A DNA stretch of 64,000 bases, from assembly GCA_902763615.1 (NCBI GenBank), contig CACWSX010000018.1:18752-82751 (forward strand), given 5' to 3'. This document shows, in pieces, positions 26,609 through 35,473 of the stretch; positions within the stretch are counted from its first letter, which is position 1; each line of letters starts with the position of its first letter. Under the pieces are notes generated by a model that saw nothing but the letters and a program-made list of their open reading frames with translations, made no database searches and was not told the origin of the DNA. This stretch comes from an uncultured Prevotellaceae bacterium. GTDB taxonomy: Bacteria > Bacteroidota > Bacteroidia > Bacteroidales > Bacteroidaceae. Made by a program: the position numbers and the translations under genes.

Positions 26609-26878
26609 TTACTTCAGGGGTGCATCTTTAAGTTTCTCAAGCGCACGACAGAGTTGATCGGGACAGGAGGTGCCCTTAGTGCCACAACGGATACCGTCAA
26701 GTTTGTGAATCACATCGTCGATGCGCTGGCCACGAACCAACTGACTGACGCCTTGCAGGTTACCATTGCATCCGCCCAAGAAAAAGACCTGTTGGATGAC
26801 ATCGTTCTCATCAGCAGTCACGTCGATCAGTTTCGAGCATGTGCCCTGCGTCTCATATTGTATATGTTTTGTCTTCAT
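26609..26878 (-). CDS. TSCPD-domain protein (TIGR03905 type)
   Basis: An 89-residue cytoplasmic protein. GGCNGNLQGVSQLVRGQ and the Cys-rich CGTKGTSCPDQLCRAL are the TSCPD signature, related to a C-terminal part of vitamin B12-dependent ribonucleotide reductase. The role of stand-alone members is not known; conserved cysteines suggest metal binding. It lies 11 bp after the fRMsr gene in the peptidase operon. Confidence 0.87.
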   Translation of the reverse strand: MKTKHIQYETQGTCSKLIDVTADENDVIQQVFFLGGCNGNLQGVSQLVRGQRIDDVIHKLDGIRCGTKGTSCPDQLCRALEKLKDAPLK

Positions 26879-26889
26879 CTCTTATAAAA

Positions 26890-27363
26890 TTAAAAAATTG
26901 GTGTAATCAATGAGCAGACAGCCTCGAGGTATTGACGGTCGATATTGTCGAAGGTGGCGAGATCTTTGCTGTCGATATCGAGGACGGCCACTACCTCATG
27001 CGCTTTCGAAAACACAGGCACGACTATCTCCGAACGCGAGAGGCTACTGCAGGCGATATGGCCAGGGAACTGCTCCACATCGGGCACGACGACGGTTTCC
27101 CTGCGCGCCCAGGAAGTGCCACAAACACCACGCCCGAAGGCAATGTGCATGCAGGCTACAGGGCCTTGGAATGGACCGAGCACCAACTCGGTTCCTTCAC
27201 CCCCAGCCTTTGATTTGACGCAGTAGAAGCCTGTCCACCAGAAACCCATCGTCTCGTGGATGACTGCCACCACATTCGCCATGACAGCCACCACATCGGT
27301 CTCGCCCTCTATCAGGGCTTTGATCTGCTCATAGAGCAAGGTATATTTCTCAATCTTTTCCAT
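26890..27363 (-). CDS. msrC: GAF-domain free methionine-(R)-sulfoxide reductase
   Basis: A 157-residue single GAF domain enzyme that reduces free methionine-R-sulfoxide. The diagnostic cysteines are seen in GPVACMHIAFGRGVCGTS and PGHIACSSLSRSEIVVP, along with GFWWTGFYCV and VLDIDSKDLATFD. It starts 2 bp after the M3 peptidase stop, so salvage of oxidised methionine released by peptide breakdown is a reasonable context-based reading. Confidence 0.9.
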   Translation of the reverse strand: MEKIEKYTLLYEQIKALIEGETDVVAVMANVVAVIHETMGFWWTGFYCVKSKAGGEGTELVLGPFQGPVACMHIAFGRGVCGTSWARRETVVVPDVEQFPGHIACSSLSRSEIVVPVFSKAHEVVAVLDIDSKDLATFDNIDRQYLEAVCSLITPIF

Positions 27364-27365
27364 CC

Positions 27366-29504
27366 TTACAAACCACGGGCTTTGAGCAGACTGGAGGCAT
27401 CGGGCTGCGCCATGCCGGTAAAGTCGGTGAACATCTGCATGAGGTCGCCGGTATTGCCCCGACTCAGGATCTTGTCGCGGAAATCCTGTCCCGTCTCAGG
27501 CTTCAGGGCACCACGCTTGGCGAAGACATCGGCGATGTTGACCGCCAGCACCTCCGTCCACAGATAGCTGTAATAGCCGGCTGCATAGCCCCCACCCCAC
27601 ACGTGGTTGAAGTAACTGGTGTGATAGCGTGGCGGAATCGGAATAAAAGGATTCAGAAGTCCCACCTTACGCAACGACTCTGTCTCGAACGCCATAGCCT
27701 TGTCGGCTGTGGGAATATCCTTCGAGGCGAGCATGTGCCAAGCCAGGTCGACACAGGTGGCAGCGAGGTTCTCACCCAGGGCGTAGCACGGCTGGAAGTT
27801 GATGCTCTTGAGCATGCGCTCCTTCAAGTCGGCAGGCATGGGCTCACCGGTCTCGTAATGACGGGCATAGTGGTCGAAGATCTCGGGGATGGCCGCAAAC
27901 GACTCATTGAACTGCGAGGGCATCTCGACGAAGTCACGGGCGACGCTGGTGCCGCTCAGACGGTAGTACTGACAGTTGGAGAGGATGCCGTGCAGAGCGT
28001 GACCGAACTCATGGAACATGGTGGTGACCTCGTCCCAGGTGATCAGCGAGGGCTTGCCCTCGGGGGCCTTCGCGTTGTTGCATACATTAAAGATAATAGG
28101 CATCGTGCCGCGCTGACGGCTCTGCTTCTGGAAACCGTCCATCCAGGCACCACCACGCTTAGAGGGTCGACGGTAGTAGTCGCAACAGAAGAGGGCGATG
28201 GACTTGCCGTCCTTGTCGATGACCTCAAAGGCCTTCATGTCGGGGTGGTAGAGGGGGATGTCGTCGCGCTGCTTGAAGGTGAGACCGTAGACACGGTTGG
28301 CGGCGTAGAAGACACCATTGAGAAGCACGCTGTCGACATTGAAATAGGGCTTCACCTCGTCGTCGCTCACGTTGAGCAGCTCCTTCTTCATCTTAGCGGA
28401 ATAGTAGAAATAGTCGTAGGCCTGCAACTGGAATTCGGGACCCTGAGTTTTGCGGGCAAAGTCCTCAATGGCCTTGGTCTCGGCATCAGCCTTGGGCACA
28501 TAGGCCTTAATCAGGTTCATCAGGAAATCACGGACATTCACTGAGGTCTTGGCCATTGTATTCTCCAATGAATAGGCAGCGTAGTTAGGATAACCCATGA
28601 TCTCGGCCTTCTCGGCACGCAACTTGGCCATCTCGCAGACGATGTCGAACGTGTTGTACTTGCCGGTGCCGTCAGCACGATGCACGGAGGCCTCGAAGAC
28701 CTTCTTACGCAGCTCGCGGTTGTCGAGACTGGCGAGGGGCGCCTGCTGGGTGGTGTTGACGATGACGATGGCATACGGGGCCTTGCCGCCACGACTCTCA
28801 GCATCCTTGGCACACTGGGCGATATCAGCCTCGCTCATGCCTGCCAGGTCTTCCTTCTTGTCGACCCAGACGACGGCATCGTTGGTGGCATCGGGGAGCA
28901 CCTCGCCCCACTTGGTCTGCAACTCAGAGATGCGCAGGTTGATTTCCTTCATGCGGGCCATCTTGTCGTCGGGCAGAAGGGCGCCCTTGCGGACAAACTC
29001 CTTGTAGGTCTCCTCGAGCAGTTTCTTGTCCTCGCCCTGAAGCGACTCGTACTGGGAATCGTAGACCTTCTTGATGCGCTCGAAGAGGGGCTTGTTGAAG
29101 GAGATCTCATTTTCGAGGTCGGTGAGCATGGGCTGCACCTTCTTCTCGATCTCTGCAAGGGCTGGGGTCTTGTCGGCCTCGACGAGGGCAAAGAACACGC
29201 GGCTCACACGATCCAACAATTTACCGCTCTCCTCATAGGCGAGGATGGTGTTCTCGAAGGTAGCAGAGTCGGGGTTGTCAACAATCTGCTTGATCTCGTC
29301 GCGCGTCTGTTGGATGGCTACCTCGAAGGCGGGCAGATAGTCGGTGCTGTCGATCTTGCCGAAGTCGGGGGCGCCGAAGGGTAATGTACTCTCCGCCAAG
29401 AGCGGGTTCTCACGCTGCGTCTGCTGACAGGCTGACAACGAGGTCAACACTGCAGAAGCAATTCCTAAACTCATAATCGTTTTTGATAACTTCATAATTC
29501 TCAA
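27366..29504 (-). CDS. dcp: M3-family peptidyl-dipeptidase (Dcp-like), lipoprotein
   Basis: A 712-residue zinc metallopeptidase. The zinc motif HEFGH lies near residue 496 (TMFHEFGHALHGILS), with the second-shell motif LPSQFNESFA-like EMPSQFNE downstream. The N-terminus is a lipoprotein signal with lipobox ending LSAC, so it acts at the cell envelope. Dcp enzymes release dipeptides from C-termini. Met 4 (MKLSKT) is an alternative start. It sits 21 bp after pepC and 2 bp before the methionine sulfoxide reductase gene. Confidence 0.92.
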   Translation of the reverse strand: MRIMKLSKTIMSLGIASAVLTSLSACQQTQRENPLLAESTLPFGAPDFGKIDSTDYLPAFEVAIQQTRDEIKQIVDNPDSATFENTILAYEESGKLLDRVSRVFFALVEADKTPALAEIEKKVQPMLTDLENEISFNKPLFERIKKVYDSQYESLQGEDKKLLEETYKEFVRKGALLPDDKMARMKEINLRISELQTKWGEVLPDATNDAVVWVDKKEDLAGMSEADIAQCAKDAESRGGKAPYAIVIVNTTQQAPLASLDNRELRKKVFEASVHRADGTGKYNTFDIVCEMAKLRAEKAEIMGYPNYAAYSLENTMAKTSVNVRDFLMNLIKAYVPKADAETKAIEDFARKTQGPEFQLQAYDYFYYSAKMKKELLNVSDDEVKPYFNVDSVLLNGVFYAANRVYGLTFKQRDDIPLYHPDMKAFEVIDKDGKSIALFCCDYYRRPSKRGGAWMDGFQKQSRQRGTMPIIFNVCNNAKAPEGKPSLITWDEVTTMFHEFGHALHGILSNCQYYRLSGTSVARDFVEMPSQFNESFAAIPEIFDHYARHYETGEPMPADLKERMLKSINFQPCYALGENLAATCVDLAWHMLASKDIPTADKAMAFETESLRKVGLLNPFIPIPPRYHTSYFNHVWGGGYAAGYYSYLWTEVLAVNIADVFAKRGALKPETGQDFRDKILSRGNTGDLMQMFTDFTGMAQPDASSLLKARGL

Positions 29505-29525
29505 ATTCTTTAATTCTTGATAAAA

Positions 29526-30932
29526 TCACTCGTCGGGGAGGAACAGAGGATCTTCGGGCATGACCATGATGGGCTTGGTGTCGAAAGCTTTGAGGAGGTT
29601 CTCAGGCACGTATTTCTTATTCACCACCAGACGGAACATATACTCACGGAACCAGTCGGCAGTCATGATGAGATAGCCCTGCTGGCCACTGTCTGTGCCC
29701 CAGGAGTTCTCGACCTTCCACTTGATGGGCTTGCCTGCAGCGTCGAGGTCGACGGCCGTCAGCGTCATTGCGTGCGTAGAACCGCTGTCAAAGGTAGAGA
29801 TGCGCTGCGCCTTGTCCATACCGAAGGTGGTGCCGAAGAGCGAACCGTAGTCGAAGTTGTCGAGCGACGCATAGCCACGCGGACGATCCAAGAGCTTACC
29901 CACGTCGTAGGAGCTGTAGAGCTTACGACCATCCTTGAGCGAGGCGATGGCAAGCTTTTCGATTTCCTCCATTGGCAGGTTGAGGTATTTCCAGTTGGTA
30001 CCATCGTAAGTGTGACGGTCATATTCCACCTCATAGGTCTTGAAATACTCACGGCGCGGGTCGTTCATCACCATGATGAAGGTGCCGTTGATAGGACCTC
30101 CCACCACTTCCTGATAGAACGACAGCGGGGTGTATTCCTTCGGCTGGCCGAGGGGACGGCCATTCTTATCCTCGAAGGCATAGGTGAACTTCTGCGTGGG
30201 TGTGCCAAGTGTCAGCTCCAGCATGTGATAGATCTGCGAGAGCATCTCGGTCTTGGCCTTGGTGATGTCGGCAGGCTTCTGCTTCTTAGACACCATTTCG
30301 CGCAGCTGCAGGCCGAACTCACGCAGTTTCGATGCAATCAGACTGCGCGCCTTAGAGGTGTTCTCGCTAGTGTAGGTCTCGGGCTGCACATCGGCAGGCA
30401 CCAAGCCGTACTTGGGAGCGAGGTCGGCAATGCCACAGAAGGTGCCACCATCGTTGATGGGATAATGGAAGAAGAACTGCACGCGCTGGTTGTCGATGGG
30501 CTCCTTCGCTGTGTCGATCACGCCCTGCAGCATGAGGTTGGCCTTCTCCAGCTGATCCCAGAAGAAGAGATAAGCCTGCGAGAACTCAATGCTGACGGAG
30601 TCGTGCTGCATCGTATAATCAGATCGCAACACATTCAGTCCGCTGAACATCCAGCAGCGTCCTGACGACTTCTGGTTGGTAATCGACTGCCTGCGGGTTT
30701 CAACACTGAAGTTATTGTCGATGGGCATAGCTGCTGACTGATAGTTCTTGGCCAGCACATCGATACTCACACCGGAAAGTGCATTCGACAGCGCCTTACC
30801 GGCTGCACAATGTTTCTGCTCCTTCTGGAACTCCTGGAGCATCTCCTTCGAGATACCACCACTTTTGGTCTGTGCAGAAACGTTAAGCAGTCCACCTGCA
30901 AGACACAAAGTCAAGAAGAGATTCTTTTTCAT
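29526..30932 (-). CDS. pepC: C1B-family aminopeptidase C (bleomycin hydrolase-like)
   Basis: A 468-residue cysteine peptidase with a signal peptide (MKKNLFLTLCLAGGLLNVSA), so exported rather than cytosolic. The catalytic Cys is in SSGRCWMFSGLN, His in STHAMTLTAV and Asn in VENSWGTDSG, the papain-like triad of the PepC family. It heads a five-gene unit (pepC, M3 peptidase, fRMsr, TSCPD, DUF3298) with gaps of 2-21 bp. Confidence 0.92.
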   Translation of the reverse strand: MKKNLFLTLCLAGGLLNVSAQTKSGGISKEMLQEFQKEQKHCAAGKALSNALSGVSIDVLAKNYQSAAMPIDNNFSVETRRQSITNQKSSGRCWMFSGLNVLRSDYTMQHDSVSIEFSQAYLFFWDQLEKANLMLQGVIDTAKEPIDNQRVQFFFHYPINDGGTFCGIADLAPKYGLVPADVQPETYTSENTSKARSLIASKLREFGLQLREMVSKKQKPADITKAKTEMLSQIYHMLELTLGTPTQKFTYAFEDKNGRPLGQPKEYTPLSFYQEVVGGPINGTFIMVMNDPRREYFKTYEVEYDRHTYDGTNWKYLNLPMEEIEKLAIASLKDGRKLYSSYDVGKLLDRPRGYASLDNFDYGSLFGTTFGMDKAQRISTFDSGSTHAMTLTAVDLDAAGKPIKWKVENSWGTDSGQQGYLIMTADWFREYMFRLVVNKKYVPENLLKAFDTKPIMVMPEDPLFLPDE

Positions 30933-30969
30933 TTATAATACCTATTTAATTAATGCTTTAATATGGGCA

Positions 30970-30977
30970 CAAAGATA
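30970..30977 (-). promoter_or_regulatory. Candidate -7 box of the pepC operon
   Basis: Minus-strand TATCTTTG about 38 bp before the start. No TTTG at the usual -33 spacing. Confidence 0.6.
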
Positions 30978-31049
30978 CAAAGAAAAAAACAAATACTATT
31001 GATTTGCGTCAAAAATATACACTGTTTGCGCGCACAGAGCGGTTTTTTA

Positions 31050-31080
31050 TTTGTTTGTAACAAGAAACGGCGTACCTTTG
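31050..31080 (+). promoter_or_regulatory. Promoter of the OmpX-like gene
   Basis: TTTG (31050-31053), 19 bp, TACCTTTG (31073-31080). It lies inside a longer open frame and so fixes the start of the gene at 31150. Confidence 0.82.
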
Positions 31081-31149
31081 CACCGGTTTTCAGGACCAAA
31101 TACAAATTTGAACAGTATTTTACAAACAAAATTAAAAGGTAAAAAGATT

Positions 31150-31689
31150 ATGAAAAAGATTTTAATGACTATGGTCGCTGTTTTTGCAGCAATGAACATG
31201 AATGCACAGGTTTACGTTGGTGGTAGCGTAGGTTTCGGTAGCGCCAAAGTTGGTGGTGGTGAGTCTGAGTCTACTTATAAGATTGTTCCTGAGATCGGTT
31301 ACAACCTGAACGACCAGTGGGCTATCGGTGCTTCTCTGGGTTATCAGAAGGGAGCCTGCAATTTCGGTAGCTTCGACTTCGCTCCTGGTGATACTGAGAT
31401 TTTCACTGTAAACCCCTATGCCCGTTACACCTTCCTGAATTCAGACATGGTGAACGTGTTTGTTGACGGTGGTCTTGGTTTTGCAAGCATCAAGGATGGC
31501 GGTTCACTCTTCCAGGTAGGCCTGCGTCCTGGTATCGCCCTGAAGGCCAACGATAAGATCAGCTTCGTGGCTCACATTGGGTTCGTTGGTTTCGAGACTG
31601 CAAGCCCGAAGCACGGCGATAGCAGCAATGCTTTCGGTCTGGAACTCGACAACAACAACATCCTGTTCGGTGTGTATTACAACTTCTAA
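31150..31689 (+). CDS. Small outer membrane beta-barrel protein (OmpX-like)
   Basis: A 179-residue protein with a signal peptide (MKKILMTMVAVFAAMNMNAQ) and eight or so amphipathic strands (VYVGGSVGFGSAKVGG, WAIGASLGYQKG, NPYARYTFLNSDMVNVFVDG, ILFGVYYNF with terminal Phe). It fits the porin/OmpX superfamily. A longer frame begins at 31051, but it includes the promoter. Ends in a terminator whose loop holds part of the clpS promoter. Codon use is rich in GGT and GCT, suggesting high expression. Confidence 0.85.
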   Translation: MKKILMTMVAVFAAMNMNAQVYVGGSVGFGSAKVGGGESESTYKIVPEIGYNLNDQWAIGASLGYQKGACNFGSFDFAPGDTEIFTVNPYARYTFLNSDMVNVFVDGGLGFASIKDGGSLFQVGLRPGIALKANDKISFVAHIGFVGFETASPKHGDSSNAFGLELDNNNILFGVYYNF

Positions 31690-31714
31690 TCAGAGGTCTT
31701 AGTTAATAATTTAG

Positions 31715-31744
31715 GCCACATCTCTTGCAGATGTGGCTTTTTTT
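31715..31744 (+). terminator. Terminator of the OmpX-like gene
   Basis: A perfect 9-bp stem (31715-31723 with 31729-31737), 5-nt loop CTTGC and seven T residues. Confidence 0.88.
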
Positions 31745-31755
31745 GTGTACTTTTG
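31724..31755 (+). promoter_or_regulatory. clpS-clpA promoter
   Basis: CTTG (31724-31727), 20 bp, TACTTTTG (31748-31755). The -33 element coincides with the loop of the preceding terminator. Confidence 0.75.
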
Positions 31756-31773
31756 TCGCCAGTATCAAGCAAT

Positions 31774-32079
31774 ATGGCAAAAGAACAGTCAAGCGTCAAG
31801 GAGAGACAGCGCGTGGACCTCGATGAACCGCGCCGCTACAAGGTGACCATCTACAACGATGACTTCACCACGATGGAGTTTGTGGTGAAGGTGCTCAGGG
31901 TGGTGTTTTTCAAAAGTCAGGCCGATGCCGAGACACTCATGCTGCAAGTTCACCACTCTGACAAGGCGGTGGTGGGTATCTACAGCTACGACATCGCTGT
32001 GTCGAAAGTGAACAAGGCCACGCAGATGGCCCGCGACGAGGGTTTCCCCCTGCGACTGACATACGAACCCGAAGAATAA
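31774..32079 (+). CDS. clpS: ClpS adaptor protein
   Basis: A 101-residue adaptor that delivers N-degron substrates to ClpAP. The family core is clear: YKVTIYNDDFTTMEFVVKVL, then VHHSDKAVVGIYSYDIA. The start MAKEQSS at 31774 is preferred; a frame seven codons longer begins at 31753, only a few bases after the -7 box. clpA follows after 9 bp, the expected pairing. Confidence 0.92.
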   Translation: MAKEQSSVKERQRVDLDEPRRYKVTIYNDDFTTMEFVVKVLRVVFFKSQADAETLMLQVHHSDKAVVGIYSYDIAVSKVNKATQMARDEGFPLRLTYEPEE

Positions 32080-32088
32080 CGATAAGAT

Positions 32089-34317
32089 ATGGATATCTAC
32101 TATACCCAAAAGGTGAACCAGGCATTTCAGGATATGCACGCGGCGGCTGAGAAATACCGCCACGAGTTCACCACGCCCGAACACTTCATCTACGCCCTGC
32201 TGCAACAGTATGAGTTCAATAAGTCGCTCATCGACTGCGGCGTCGACCTGAACATCGTGAACCAGAGCCTGCGGGACTATTTCGAGAAGATGGAGCGCGT
32301 GCCTGAGGACGTGGGGCAATATACTATCGGCACCAGCGAACAATTGCGCGCTGCCCTGCTCGCAGCCTACCAGACGGTACAGAACTCCAGCGCACAGTAT
32401 ATCTACGTGCCACATATCGTAAAGGGCATCCTCAACCTCAAGGAGTCGTATGCTGCCTATCTGCTGAAGAACCTGCTGGGCGATTGGCAGAGCGATTTTA
32501 TGAGCGAATTGGTGGCACGTTATGAAGACGACCACGATCAGGTGAGCGATGGCAACGATATCGAGGAAGAGCAGGACAAAGAGCCCTGGCGCAAAATGGT
32601 GACCTGTCTGAACGAAACCTATCAGCTTCACAATCCCCTCATCGGCAGAAAAGAAGAGTTGCTGAGGACCATCCAAGTGCTCTGTCGCAAGGAGAAGAAC
32701 AACCCCCTGCATATCGGCGAGCCAGGTGTGGGAAAGACGGCTATCGTCTATGGACTGGCAGCATGGATCGATACCAACAATTGGAATGTACCTAAACGCT
32801 TGAAGGGCAGTAAGATATACCAACTTGACTTAGGCACGCTGCTCGCAGGCACGCAGTTCCGAGGCGATTTCGAAAAACGCATCAAGGAAGTGATGGACGG
32901 CATCATCAGCGAGTCGGACAACAACATCGTCTACATCGACGAAATCCACAACCTTGTGGGCGCTGGTGGCAACAGCGAGGGCACAATGGATGCCTCGAAC
33001 ATGCTCAAGCCCTACCTCGAATCAGGCAATATCCGCTTTATCGGATCGACGACCTACGAGGAATACAACCGTCATTTCTCGAAGTCGAAAGGCCTGGTGC
33101 GACGCTTCCAGCAGATTGACATCGCAGAGCCTTCTGTTGATGAAACGCTCGAGATTCTGAAACAGCTGAAGAAGAGCTACGAACAGTTTCATGGCGTCTA
33201 CTATGCCGACAAGGCTCTGGAATTTGCGGTGAAAGCCAGCGCCAAGTATATCAACGAACGGTTCCTGCCCGACAAGGCCATCGACCTGATAGACGAGGCT
33301 GGCGCCTATCGAGAGATGAACCACCTATATGGCCAGAAGCGCCAGACGGTAGACAAAGCCCTTGTGGCAGACATCCTCGCGAAAACCTGTAAGGTGGATG
33401 CTCTAGCGATGAAAGAAGATGACAATGCAGCTCTCGAAACTCTCTATGAGCGCATCAGCAGCAAGATCTACGGACAAGACCAGGCCGTGCGCCAAGTGGT
33501 GGAGGCAGTACAGCTGTCGAAGGCTGGACTACTCGACGATGACAAGCCCCTTTCCTCGCTCTTGTTTGTGGGTCCTACGGGTGTGGGAAAAACAGAAGTA
33601 GCCCGCGTATTAGCAAAAGAATTAGGCATTTCGCTGGTACGTTTCGACATGAGCGAATATACGGAAAAACATACGGTAGCGAAACTCATCGGCTCGCCAG
33701 CAGGCTACGTGGGCTATGAGGACGGTGGTCTGCTGACAGATGCCATCCGCAAGACACCTAACTGCGTGTTGCTGCTCGACGAGATAGAGAAAGCGCATCA
33801 GGACATATACAATATTCTTTTACAAGTGATGGACTATGCCAAGCTCACCGACAACAAAGGTCGCAAGGCCGATTTCCGCAACGTGATTGTCATCATGACC
33901 TCGAATGCAGGCGCCCAGTATGCGGCTCAGGCAAGTATCGGATTCTCTGGTAACGTGAGTCGCGGAGAGGCGATGCTGAAACAGGTGAAGAAGACCTTCA
34001 AGCCCGAATTTATCAACCGTCTTTCCGGCACCGTCGTCTTTAATGATATGGATCGCACGATGGCAACACTCATCCTGCGCAAGAAACTGGGTGAGCTGCA
34101 GGAAAAGCTCACTGCGAAGAAAGTGGAGATGACGCTCACCGACGAGGCATTCGACTATCTTCTGAAAGAGGGCTTCACTAAAGAATACGGTGCCCGCGAG
34201 ATGGATCGTGTGATCACGGGCAAGCTGAAGCCGATGCTGATGAAGGAAATTCTCTTTGGCAACCTGAAGAAGGGCGGAAAGATCGAAATAACAGAAGAAA
34301 AAATAATCAAGAATTAG
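32089..34317 (+). CDS. clpA: ATP-dependent Clp protease ATP-binding subunit ClpA
   Basis: A 742-residue AAA+ unfoldase that feeds ClpP. An N-terminal Clp_N repeat domain (about 1-145) is followed by D1 with Walker A GEPGVGKTAIVYGLA and Walker B NIVYIDEIHN, and D2 with GPTGVGKTEVARVLA and VLLLDEIEKAH, ending in the ClpB-D2 small domain. There is no middle coiled-coil domain, which separates it from ClpB and ClpC. It is coupled to clpS. Its stop codon lies in the left arm of a long inverted repeat. Confidence 0.95.
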   Translation: MDIYYTQKVNQAFQDMHAAAEKYRHEFTTPEHFIYALLQQYEFNKSLIDCGVDLNIVNQSLRDYFEKMERVPEDVGQYTIGTSEQLRAALLAAYQTVQNSSAQYIYVPHIVKGILNLKESYAAYLLKNLLGDWQSDFMSELVARYEDDHDQVSDGNDIEEEQDKEPWRKMVTCLNETYQLHNPLIGRKEELLRTIQVLCRKEKNNPLHIGEPGVGKTAIVYGLAAWIDTNNWNVPKRLKGSKIYQLDLGTLLAGTQFRGDFEKRIKEVMDGIISESDNNIVYIDEIHNLVGAGGNSEGTMDASNMLKPYLESGNIRFIGSTTYEEYNRHFSKSKGLVRRFQQIDIAEPSVDETLEILKQLKKSYEQFHGVYYADKALEFAVKASAKYINERFLPDKAIDLIDEAGAYREMNHLYGQKRQTVDKALVADILAKTCKVDALAMKEDDNAALETLYERISSKIYGQDQAVRQVVEAVQLSKAGLLDDDKPLSSLLFVGPTGVGKTEVARVLAKELGISLVRFDMSEYTEKHTVAKLIGSPAGYVGYEDGGLLTDAIRKTPNCVLLLDEIEKAHQDIYNILLQVMDYAKLTDNKGRKADFRNVIVIMTSNAGAQYAAQASIGFSGNVSRGEAMLKQVKKTFKPEFINRLSGTVVFNDMDRTMATLILRKKLGELQEKLTAKKVEMTLTDEAFDYLLKEGFTKEYGAREMDRVITGKLKPMLMKEILFGNLKKGGKIEITEEKIIKN

Positions 34318-34420
34318 AGAATTGAAGAATTACAAGCACCAGATTTCCGGCTTATTGTCAGTTCCTGTTTGCTTGTAGATTTACTTGAGGTCATGATTCT
34401 ATAATTCTCTAATTCTTGAT
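34306..34420. repeat. 115-bp inverted repeat at convergent gene ends
   Basis: Arms 34306-34330 and 34396-34420 match as reverse complements at 23 of 25 positions (core ATCAAGAATTAGAGAATT). Inner arms TACAAGCA (34331-34338) and TGCTTGTA (34370-34377) extend the fold. The left arm contains the clpA stop codon. It may act as a bidirectional terminator or be a decayed palindromic element. Confidence 0.65.
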
Positions 34421-34431
34421 AAACAAAACAA

Positions 34432-35349
34432 CTACTTCTTGGTAGTCTTCTTGGTCGTCGTTGTCTTCTTGGTCGTAGTAGCCTTCTTGGCTGTCGACGT
34501 CGAAGACTTAGCCGTTGTTGTGGTGGTGGTCTTCGGCTTATAATACTTCAAGGCCTCAGGCATCCATCCCTGGATATTCTGGATACGTGTGGCATCAGAG
34601 GGGTGATCGCTCAGGAACTCAGCCGTCTGGTTCGTCGACTGTGCTGCCATACGCTGCCAGAATTTCGTAGCAACCTGCGGATCATAGCCAGCCATTGCTG
34701 CAAAGATCAAACCCATATGGTCGGCCTCGTTCTCGTGGTTACGCGAATATTTCAGATTCTTGAAATTAAAACCTTGTGCTACAATGGCTTGCACAATCGA
34801 CTGCGTGTTGGTCCCCATGCCTAAAGCACCTGCCACCATCGTGCCAATCTGAAGACCATATTGCTGCTTCATCTGCGTGCTCATCTGCTCTGCGGAGTGA
34901 CGGGCAACGGCATGTGCAATCTCATGACCCAGCACGATAGCCAGCGAGGCCTCATCCTGTGTGACGGGCAATAAGCCTTCGTAGACGCAAATCAGTCCAC
35001 CAGGCATACACCAGGCATTCACCTGCTTGTCCTGCACCAAATTGAAGGTCCACTTATAGTTCTGCACATCGTTCGACAAACCATTGGCATTCAAGTAGTT
35101 AACAACTGCATTAGCCAGATTCTGCCCTACCCGCTTCACCATCGCCGTATTCGTCTGATTGGTGGAAAGCTTTGCGGTTTTCATAAACTCCTGATACTGC
35201 TGGGTGGAGAGACTCAGCACCTCACCATCGCTCACCATCAGTGTCTGCTGGCGCCCCGTGATGGGCACTGTGTTAGTAGTGCCACAGCTCACAAACACGG
35301 CTGCCACTACGGAAATCAAAATAACTTTCAAACTTTTCATTTTGCTCAT
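34432..35349 (-). CDS. M48-family metalloprotease lipoprotein
   Basis: A 305-residue zinc protease of the LoiP/YcaL type. Lipobox ends VFVSC near residue 22. The zinc motif HEIAH is in VLGHEIAHAVARHSAEQM, with the third ligand Glu in NHENEADHMGL. These enzymes cleave damaged outer-membrane or periplasmic proteins. The last 35 residues are a low-complexity Lys/Thr tail (KTTTTTTAKSS and similar), unusual for the family. Met 4 is an alternative start. It is convergent with clpA. Confidence 0.9.
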   Translation of the reverse strand: MSKMKSLKVILISVVAAVFVSCGTTNTVPITGRQQTLMVSDGEVLSLSTQQYQEFMKTAKLSTNQTNTAMVKRVGQNLANAVVNYLNANGLSNDVQNYKWTFNLVQDKQVNAWCMPGGLICVYEGLLPVTQDEASLAIVLGHEIAHAVARHSAEQMSTQMKQQYGLQIGTMVAGALGMGTNTQSIVQAIVAQGFNFKNLKYSRNHENEADHMGLIFAAMAGYDPQVATKFWQRMAAQSTNQTAEFLSDHPSDATRIQNIQGWMPEALKYYKPKTTTTTTAKSSTSTAKKATTTKKTTTTKKTTKK

Positions 35350-35415
35350 TGTTTAGTAATAACGTTTCTGCCTGCAAAATAAGCAAAAAAAACTGAAATA
35401 TGCAAGTTTTTAGCA

Positions 35416-35447
35416 CAAAAAGAGAGGCATCCCCTTCGGAATGCCTC
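35416..35447 (-). terminator. Terminator of the small secreted protein gene
   Basis: Minus-strand GAGGCAT (35441-35447) pairs with ATGCCTC (35424-35430), tetraloop-like core, followed by CUUUUU. Confidence 0.82.
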
Positions 35448-35473
35448 CTCCTGATTGATCAATTAGTTTCGAA

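Noticed and set aside
27603-29384. Plus-strand frames of 313 and 234 codons opposite the M3 peptidase gene
   Set aside because: Shadows of a GC-rich coding region; the minus-strand gene has clear catalytic motifs.
29517-30665. Plus-strand open frame of 382 codons opposite pepC
   Set aside because: It mirrors the conserved pepC frame, has no promoter or start context, and its protein has no recognisable features.
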